From: CALWRM01 sp050309765
GTDB lineage: Bacteria > Bacillota > Clostridia > Christensenellales > UBA1750
Assembly (NCBI GenBank): GCA_050309765.1
Contig: JBNRMU010000141.1
Location: 1-17,951, forward strand
DNA length: 17,951 bases
Direction of reading: 5' to 3'
Positions within the stretch are counted from its first letter, which is position 1; the number at the start of each line of letters is the position of its first letter. Shown in pieces: positions 13,747 to 17,951 of this stretch. The notes beneath the pieces are model-generated. The model saw only the letters and a list, made by a program, of their open reading frames with translations, was not told where the DNA came from and did no database searches. The position numbers were made by a program, and so were the translations under genes.

Positions 13747-14156
13747 ACGCTTTGAGGCCCGCCGCGGCCCGACGGCCTTTCCTCCTGCGGCAGACGCAGC
13801 GGCAGAACGATGGGCATCCCCTCCAGGACAAAATGCGGCTGCGCGATCTCCGTGGGCGGATAGGCGTCGGCCTTTGTGATCTCCACCTCACCGACGGCGG
13901 CCGTGAAGCCGTCCTCGCAGGATCCCAGCACCACGTACATGCAGCCGGCGTAGCAGATGCTTTGCCCGTCCAGCTCGATGGGCACCAGCTCGTGCGGCTT
14001 TTGCGGATCCACGCCCAGGCCTTCCAGAAAGGCGCAAAAATCCGGGTACACTTGCCGGATCTGCGCATAAAAGTTGCGGCAATGGGCGCAGCCGCATAAA
14101 TCCTCCGGCGGCATTGCCCGGTAGTATTGCTGTGTTTTCTCCACATCTGCCTGCAT
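13743..14156 (-). CDS. Small cysteine-rich protein of unknown function
   Basis: A 137-residue protein that I do not recognise. It has no signal peptide or membrane segment and is probably cytoplasmic. Near the N-terminus is a cluster CGCAHC (C21, C23, C26), followed by NFYAQIRQVYPDF and LGVDPQKPHEL. Further cysteines are at 41, 68, 72 and 80. The three-cysteine cluster plus H25 could bind a metal such as zinc, but no fourth ligand is obvious. The middle (DGQSICYAGCMYVVLGSC) looks like beta strands. The C-terminal 20 residues are polar and probably disordered. The ATG at 14154-14156 is supported by AAGGAG about 8 nt upstream; a longer open frame reaches 14243 but would begin inside the hairpin at 14198-14236. 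It follows the isomerase-like gene with no promoter of its own. Real gene: likely. Function: unknown. Confidence 0.75.
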   Translation of the reverse strand: MQADVEKTQQYYRAMPPEDLCGCAHCRNFYAQIRQVYPDFCAFLEGLGVDPQKPHELVPIELDGQSICYAGCMYVVLGSCEDGFTAAVGEVEITKADAYPPTEIAQPHFVLEGMPIVLPLRLPQEERPSGRGGPQSV

Positions 14157-14197
14157 GGCGTATCTCCTTATTCGTTCTGGCGTTTTTGCGGCCCAGG

Positions 14198-14236
14198 CGC
14201 GCAAAGGCTCCGGACGGACGCCGGAGCCTTTGCGCG
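14198..14236 (-). terminator. Very strong hairpin after the isomerase-like gene
   Basis: A perfect 16-bp, GC-rich inverted repeat (14198-14213 with 14221-14236) has a 7-nt loop. It is followed toward the isomerase stop by a second small hairpin, CGGGC-ACAC-GCCCG at 14235-14248. The minus-strand RNA behind the main stem (CUGGGCCGCAAAAACG) lacks U, so termination is not assured; it may mark the 3' end of the isomerase mRNA and limit read-through into the small gene downstream. Confidence 0.6.
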
Positions 14237-14252
14237 GGCACACGCCCGTTTC

Positions 14253-15017
14253 TTACACGATGCCCTTATCGTTTAAAAACTCGCGCGAGATGTTCAGGCT
14301 CTCGAAGGGGCTGCGGCGGCAGATATCCTGCTCCACAAAATACCAGCGCACGCCGATCTCGCGGCAGGCGGCGATGATGCCGTCCCAGTTGAGGTTGCCC
14401 TGGCCGATCTCGGCCATGATCTGGGCGGCGTTTTCGTCGATGGCCATGTCCTTAAAGTGCACAACGTCCATGCGGCCTTTGACCTTCTTGATCCAGTCGA
14501 TCACGTCGCCGCCGCCGGTCTGCACCCAGTAGGTGTCCAGCTCGAACTGCACCGCCGGCGAGGTTTCTTCAAGCAACAGCTCCAGGCCCGTGCGTCCGGA
14601 GAAGTTCCGGAATTCAAACTGGTGGTTGTGGTAGAGGAAATGCATACCCTCGTCCGCAAGGCGCTCCGCCACGGCGCTCGCCTCCTTGGCAAAGGCAAGG
14701 AAGCCCTCCTCGCCGGTGCGGTAGCGGGCCGGCATGGAGCCGATGCCGGGATACTGGCAGTTCCAGGCCTTGTGCATGCGGATGACCGCGGGCAGATCGC
14801 TCAGCATCTGGTCGAAGGAAATATGGGTGGCGGCGCAGACAAGCCCCGCCTCCTGCAGGGCATCTGCCACCTGCTCCACGGAAATATCGGCTCCCTGGCC
14901 GGAAATCTGCACGGCCTCATAGCCCATGGCCTTTACTTTTTTCAGGGAATCCTTTAGGCCCTGCGCGTCCTTGCAAAACTCGCGAAGCGTATACATCTGC
15001 GCGCCAAGCTGGATCAT
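14253..15017 (-). CDS. Sugar phosphate isomerase/epimerase-like TIM barrel protein
   Basis: The 254-residue protein belongs to the xylose isomerase-like TIM barrel (AP endonuclease 2) superfamily, whose members isomerise, epimerise or dehydrate sugars and inositol derivatives using a divalent metal. Diagnostic pieces are LGAQMYTLREF at the N-terminus, YHNHQFEF (129-136), FELDTYWV (158-165), VVHFKDM (185-191), AEIGQGNLNW (202-211) and WYFVEQD (225-231). Glu, Asp and His in these pieces (such as H132, D161, H187, E229) are the likely metal and substrate ligands. The ATG at 15015-15017 is set by GAAGGAG about 9 nt upstream; an upstream in-frame extension to 15098 would be basic, low-complexity and run through a leader hairpin. 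It is divergent from the DUF1294 gene. The substrate is not predictable: no kinase, dehydrogenase or sugar transporter lies beside it. Confidence 0.9.
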   Translation of the reverse strand: MIQLGAQMYTLREFCKDAQGLKDSLKKVKAMGYEAVQISGQGADISVEQVADALQEAGLVCAATHISFDQMLSDLPAVIRMHKAWNCQYPGIGSMPARYRTGEEGFLAFAKEASAVAERLADEGMHFLYHNHQFEFRNFSGRTGLELLLEETSPAVQFELDTYWVQTGGGDVIDWIKKVKGRMDVVHFKDMAIDENAAQIMAEIGQGNLNWDGIIAACREIGVRWYFVEQDICRRSPFESLNISREFLNDKGIV

Positions 15018-15050
15018 AACGCCATCTCCTTCATTTATTCGTGTTCGCTT

Positions 15051-15068
15051 GCGCCGCGGGCGCGGCGC
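15051..15068 (-). promoter_or_regulatory. 5' hairpin in the isomerase-like gene leader
   Basis: GCGCCGCG (15051-15058) and CGCGGCGC (15061-15068) are perfect inverted repeats; a realistic fold is 7 bp with a 4-nt loop. It lies about 4 nt after the predicted start near 15072 and about 25 nt before the ribosome binding site. It may protect the mRNA 5' end or be an operator in the divergent intergenic region. Confidence 0.4.
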
Positions 15069-15078
15069 ATCCGCTTCC

Positions 15079-15084
15079 ATTATA
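15079..15084 (-). promoter_or_regulatory. Possible -10 box for the isomerase-like gene
   Basis: TATAAT is present on the minus strand in the divergent gap, but the expected -35 position (TTTCTT at 17 bp) is a poor match. It could need an activator. The overlapping TATATA reads on both strands and might also serve the plus-strand gene, for which I see no better promoter. Confidence 0.4.
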
Positions 15085-15120
15085 TAGGCTTTCATCACAA
15101 AAAGAAAGGCGGCCGTATCG

Positions 15121-15396
15121 ATGTCAGAACTATTTCGTCCCTATTGCATTGTCCTTGTTTTGATGAGCCTTGCAGGCTTTGTCCTCATGGGCGCGGACAA
15201 GGCGCGCGCCAAGGCCAATCGCTGGCGCGTGCCGGAAAAGTTGCTCTTTGCCGTCGCGATCCTGCTGGGCGGGCCGGGCAGCTGCCTTGGTATGTTCTTC
15301 TTCCGCCACAAAACGCAGCACTGGTATTTTCGCCTGTTCTTCCCGCTGCTGGCCGTTTTGCAGTTGGGCCTGATGGTCTATCTGCTGCTTGTATAA
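15121..15396 (+). CDS. DUF1294-family membrane protein
   Basis: The only plus-strand gene in the window, encoding 91 residues with three hydrophobic segments (about 8-24, 41-60 and 70-90). It shows the DUF1294 signature: DKARAKANRWRVPE (26-39), then GGPGSCLGMFFFRHKT (50-65). The conserved Asp-Lys, Trp-Arg, Pro-Glu and Arg-His-Lys-Thr positions are all present. The family is widespread in bacteria, sometimes fused to a cold-shock domain, and its function is unknown. The ATG follows an AAAGGCGG stretch at 15105-15112. The gene ends before a bidirectional terminator, so it is a single-gene unit. Confidence 0.9.
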   Translation: MSELFRPYCIVLVLMSLAGFVLMGADKARAKANRWRVPEKLLFAVAILLGGPGSCLGMFFFRHKTQHWYFRLFFPLLAVLQLGLMVYLLLV

Positions 15397-15420
15397 ACCG
15401 TTAGCCGGTACAGCCTGTAA

Positions 15421-15454
15421 AAAAGGCTCCTGTGTTTTTAAGCAGGAGCCTTTT
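15421..15454. terminator. Bidirectional intrinsic terminator
   Basis: A 12-bp stem (15421-15432 with 15443-15454) has a 10-nt loop. On the plus strand it is followed by TTTTGTTTTATT; on the minus strand it runs into six T (15424-15419). It ends the DUF1294 gene from the left and the GNAT gene from the right, three bases after the GNAT stop. This is the cleanest terminator in the window. Confidence 0.92.
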
Positions 15455-15457
15455 GTT

Positions 15458-16510
15458 TTATTCGTCTGTTTCTTCTTCCGGCGGGAGGGCGGGCGCGTCC
15501 GCTTCTTTGGCACTGTCCTCGGCCCACCACATCAGGGCAAGGAAGTCGAGCGATTCGTCCTCGGACAGGGCATAGACCTTTTCGCGGCGGAAGGCCTCGG
15601 TAAAGCCGGCCTGCGCCAGGCATCTGAGGGCCGGCGTGCTGCTGGTGAGCACGTTGGCGGTCAGCCCGCGGATGCCGTACTTTTCGTAGGCAAGGCGGCA
15701 CACGCCGTCCACGGCGGAACGGCCGATGCCCTTGCCCCGCCAGCGCGGATCGATGAGCAGGTTGCATAGGCGGCCGCGCTTGATCTCCCACTCCAGGTCG
15801 GTCAGGCAAAGGATGCCGATCACCGTCTCGTAATCGGGCACTTCGATGGCAAATTCCAGGCTGGAGGCCCCGGCGTAATGCTTGCCGGCGCTGAGCTGGC
15901 CGCTGAGCGCTTCCACCGTGGGCATCTGCGTGTAGGCGCCGCCGCTGAAGTTGTACAGTTCCGTCTCGCTCAGGGACTTGAGCATGTTTTCCACCTGGGG
16001 CAGCTGCTCGCGCCGCAGGGGGCTGAGCAGGATCTCCACCTGCTGAAAGGCTTGCTTTACATAGCTTTGCATGCGACAGCGGGGACCGAGCATGCGCGGC
16101 TCCTTATTCGGCTGGTAGCCGGACCTTTCCAGCATCGGCTGCAGGGCCGCATCGCAGTTGTCCAGGGTGTATACGGCGGCGGGAAAACGCGCCTCCAGAA
16201 GATGCAGGGCCTGCGTGCCGATGCCCTGCCTTTGCTGCGCGGGATCGACATACAGCTCGCGGATGCCGACCGCTTCCTCGCCCGGCAAAACCGCGGCGCC
16301 GCCCACCAGCTCGCGGCCAAGGTACAGCCCGTAAACCTCCAGGCCGCCCTCGCCCTCCAGCATGTTCTGCACGGTCTCCAGGCCGTCCAGACAGGGGCTT
16401 TCGGGGGAGGAATAAAGGGCGTAGGGCCGCAAGTAGGCCTTATACCTCAGCTCGAACAGGGCCTGGGCGTCCTCGCCGCCGGCCCGTTTGAGGAGCAGAT
16501 TTCCCTGCAT
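15458..16510 (-). CDS. Tandem GNAT-family acetyltransferase
   Basis: A 350-residue protein with two GNAT (Gcn5-related N-acetyltransferase) domains, which transfer acetyl from acetyl-CoA to an amine. The first covers about 5-145 and has the CoA-binding loop VDPAQQRQGIGTQAL (88-102). The second covers about 158-325 and has IDPRWRGKGIGRSAV (253-267) followed by NVLTSSTPALRCLAQAGF, the usual C-terminal helix and strand. Both loops keep the Q/R-x-x-G-x-G pattern, so both sites may be active. The last 20 residues are acidic and proline-rich and probably disordered. The ATG at 16508-16510 has AAGGAAGGAAG about 6 nt upstream. It lies 74 nt after the lipoprotein gene without a clear promoter, so it may share that operon. 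The substrate is unknown; ribosomal, antibiotic and small-molecule targets all occur in this family. Confidence 0.9.
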   Translation of the reverse strand: MQGNLLLKRAGGEDAQALFELRYKAYLRPYALYSSPESPCLDGLETVQNMLEGEGGLEVYGLYLGRELVGGAAVLPGEEAVGIRELYVDPAQQRQGIGTQALHLLEARFPAAVYTLDNCDAALQPMLERSGYQPNKEPRMLGPRCRMQSYVKQAFQQVEILLSPLRREQLPQVENMLKSLSETELYNFSGGAYTQMPTVEALSGQLSAGKHYAGASSLEFAIEVPDYETVIGILCLTDLEWEIKRGRLCNLLIDPRWRGKGIGRSAVDGVCRLAYEKYGIRGLTANVLTSSTPALRCLAQAGFTEAFRREKVYALSEDESLDFLALMWWAEDSAKEADAPALPPEEETDE

Positions 16511-16584
16511 GCGATACTTCCTTCCTTAAATATAGCGTATGCCCGGGTGTTGGGCTTTTGATCTTATGGATGCCGTGCGGGCGT

Positions 16585-17394
16585 TCATTCCTCGTCCACG
16601 GGCAGCCTGGGCAGGTTGTGCAGATGGGCCTGCATGCCGGAGGCAGCGTGCAGAAAGGACTGCTGCGTTTTCTCATCCACCTGCTTCGCCGTAACCAACG
16701 CGCCATACAGGCAAAATGTTTCGCCATAGGGCATGCCGTCGTATAAAACGGGCAAAAGCGCCCGCGTCATGGACCTTTCCTCCGCCGGCGCCTCCAGCTC
16801 GACGCCCGGCAGGACCACCGAGCCCTTCAAGCGGCAAAGCTCCTTGACCAAGCGTTCTTCCGGCAGCATCAGGCCCATCACGGCCTGCACGTTGCCTTTT
16901 TTCAGCATCTGCAGCGCTTCCTCGCGGGTGCAGTCTCTGGTGTTCGTAAGTCCCAGGGCGTCCGTCAGCTGGCCGGCCAGCGCTTCGCCCGCGCCGCCGT
17001 CTTTAAGCACCAGCACCAGGCCGTCCTTCTGCCAATTATCGATCTCTCCGGCCAGGGAGAACACGCAAAACGCGCCAAGCAGCAGATTGTCCAGGCGCAC
17101 CAGGTTATCCAGGGCCTGTCCGTAATACGCATCGCCGCCGGTGAGGGCCTCGCGCAGGCTGTGCTCGCGCACCACGGCAAACTGGCAATTGCCCTGCGAG
17201 AGCTGCTCTAGGGCGGCGCGGTCGCTGTCCGCCCGCGCCAGCACAGCCCCCTGCGCGGCATCCGCCAGCACGGCGGCCGCAGGCGCGCCCGCATCGCAGG
17301 ACAGGACCGCCGCCCTGCTTTCGCTCCGGGCGCAGCCGGATAGGGCGAGGGCCAGCAGCGCGCAGGCAAGGCCCGCCGCGAGCAGCCGTTTCAT
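16585..17394 (-). CDS. Predicted lipoprotein, possibly a solute-binding-type protein
   Basis: The 269-residue protein starts with a lipoprotein signal peptide: MKRLL, a hydrophobic stretch rich in Ala and Leu, and the lipobox LSGC with the modified cysteine at 21. The mature protein should be anchored outside the membrane. The body alternates strands and helices (for example ALEQLSQGNCQFAVVREHS, NWQKDGLVLVLKDGG, EALQMLKKGNVQAVMGL), which resembles solute-binding folds such as the NMT1/THI5 group, but I cannot assign a family. The ATG at 17392-17394 is chosen because the AGGAGG at 17407-17412 abuts the other candidate (17404-17406) with no spacing. That AGGAGG overlaps the TAG stop of the aspartate kinase gene (17411-17413), so translation is probably coupled. 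No permease or ATPase gene is beside it, which argues against a simple ABC transporter component. Confidence 0.8.
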   Translation of the reverse strand: MKRLLAAGLACALLALALSGCARSESRAAVLSCDAGAPAAAVLADAAQGAVLARADSDRAALEQLSQGNCQFAVVREHSLREALTGGDAYYGQALDNLVRLDNLLLGAFCVFSLAGEIDNWQKDGLVLVLKDGGAGEALAGQLTDALGLTNTRDCTREEALQMLKKGNVQAVMGLMLPEERLVKELCRLKGSVVLPGVELEAPAEERSMTRALLPVLYDGMPYGETFCLYGALVTAKQVDEKTQQSFLHAASGMQAHLHNLPRLPVDEE

Positions 17395-17410
17395 CTTAAG
17401 GTACATCCTC

Positions 17411-17951
17411 CTATTTGGTAAAGGCGGCATAAATGGCGTTGACCGCGCGCTCAAAATCGGCGCTCTCCACCGCGGTGATGATGTTGATTTCCGAAGAGCC
17501 CTGGTCGATCATGCGGATGTTGACGCCCGCTTCGGCCAGCGCCGCAAACAGGCGCGAGGCGGTGCCGGGGTAACGCACCATGCCGCGGCCCACGGTGGCG
17601 ATCAGGGACAGGCCGGAGATGACCTCGATGTGGTCGGGGTTGCAGGTCTCACGGATCCTTTCCACGACCTGCTCGATCTTGCCGGCCAGGTTTTCATCCG
17701 AGCAGATGACGGTCATGGTGTCGATGCCGGTGGGCAGATGCTCGAAGGAAACACCGTTTTCTTCCAAAGCGCCCAGCACGCGGCGGCCGAAGCCCAGCTC
17801 GGAATTCATCATGTTCTTTTCCACGGCAATGGCCGTAAAGCCCTTGCGGCCCGTGACGCAGGTGATGGCGCCACGCACGTGGCTCTCGTCCGAGCGCACG
17901 ATCATGGTGCCGGGGGCCGAGGGATCGTTGGTGTTGCGGATGTTGATGGGG
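17411..17951 (-). CDS. lysC: Aspartate kinase, C-terminal part (5' end outside window)
   Basis: Aspartate kinase phosphorylates aspartate, the first step to lysine, threonine, methionine and diaminopimelate. Only the last 180 residues are present. The segment begins with PINIRNTNDPSAPGT, a hallmark of the end of the catalytic domain, so the open frame runs past the window edge and the ATG at 17905 is internal. Two ACT domains follow: the first around ITCVTGRKGFTAIAVEKNMM, the second around GLSLIATVGRGM with PGTASRLFAALAEAGVNIRMIDQGSSEINI, the usual allosteric amino-acid site. The type resembles the monofunctional YclM/ThrD and LysC group. Which end product inhibits it cannot be told, so the symbol is tentative. 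The gene ends at TAG (17411-17413), 16 nt before the lipoprotein start, implying an operon. Confidence 0.93.
   Translation of the reverse strand, partial: PINIRNTNDPSAPGTMIVRSDESHVRGAITCVTGRKGFTAIAVEKNMMNSELGFGRRVLGALEENGVSFEHLPTGIDTMTVICSDENLAGKIEQVVERIRETCNPDHIEVISGLSLIATVGRGMVRYPGTASRLFAALAEAGVNIRMIDQGSSEINIITAVESADFERAVNAIYAAFTK

Overview
This window reads as a chromosomal segment of a GC-rich, Gram-positive-type bacterium, most likely a Clostridia-class Firmicute. The gene order rpoB - rpoC - L7Ae-like protein - rpsL - rpsG - fusA - tuf is the Bacillus/Clostridium arrangement. RpoC begins with the MLExNNF form known from Firmicutes, RpoB has a Firmicute-like architecture, and the promoters are sigma-A type (TTGACA, 16-18 bp, TATAAT-like). 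Almost everything lies on the minus strand, so the biological order runs from high to low coordinates. I cannot fix the genus.

Layout from right to left, in the direction of transcription. At 17951-17411 is the C-terminal, ACT-domain part of an aspartate kinase (cut by the window edge). It is tightly followed by a small lipoprotein gene (17394-16585) and a double-GNAT acetyltransferase gene (16510-15458). A bidirectional terminator separates these from a lone plus-strand membrane protein gene of the DUF1294 family (15121-15396). Divergent from that is a sugar-phosphate isomerase/epimerase-like TIM barrel gene (15017-14253), then a small cysteine-rich hypothetical protein (14156-13743) and an EamA/DMT-type transporter (13653-12721). 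The core block follows: rpoB (12464-8724) and rpoC (8634-5107) from their own promoter, then a strong separate promoter driving the str-type operon: L7Ae/YbxF-like protein, rpsL, rpsG, fusA and tuf (tuf lacks only its last few codons).

The core genes make the transcription and translation machinery: the two large RNA polymerase subunits, ribosomal proteins S12 and S7, a kink-turn-binding L7Ae-type protein, and elongation factors G and Tu. The flanking genes are ordinary accessory metabolism and transport with no obvious shared pathway.

I see no mobile element, CRISPR array, phage gene, defence system, tRNA or rRNA, and no stretch over 300 bases without a gene. No new multi-gene system is evident. 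The parts worth a second look are mostly regulatory RNA: every promoter I can place is followed within about 15 nt by a stem-loop, the rpsL-rpsG spacer is long and structured, and the rpsL leader has a two-part stem. S12 also carries arginine at position 88, where lysine is usual and where K-to-R is a known streptomycin-resistance change.
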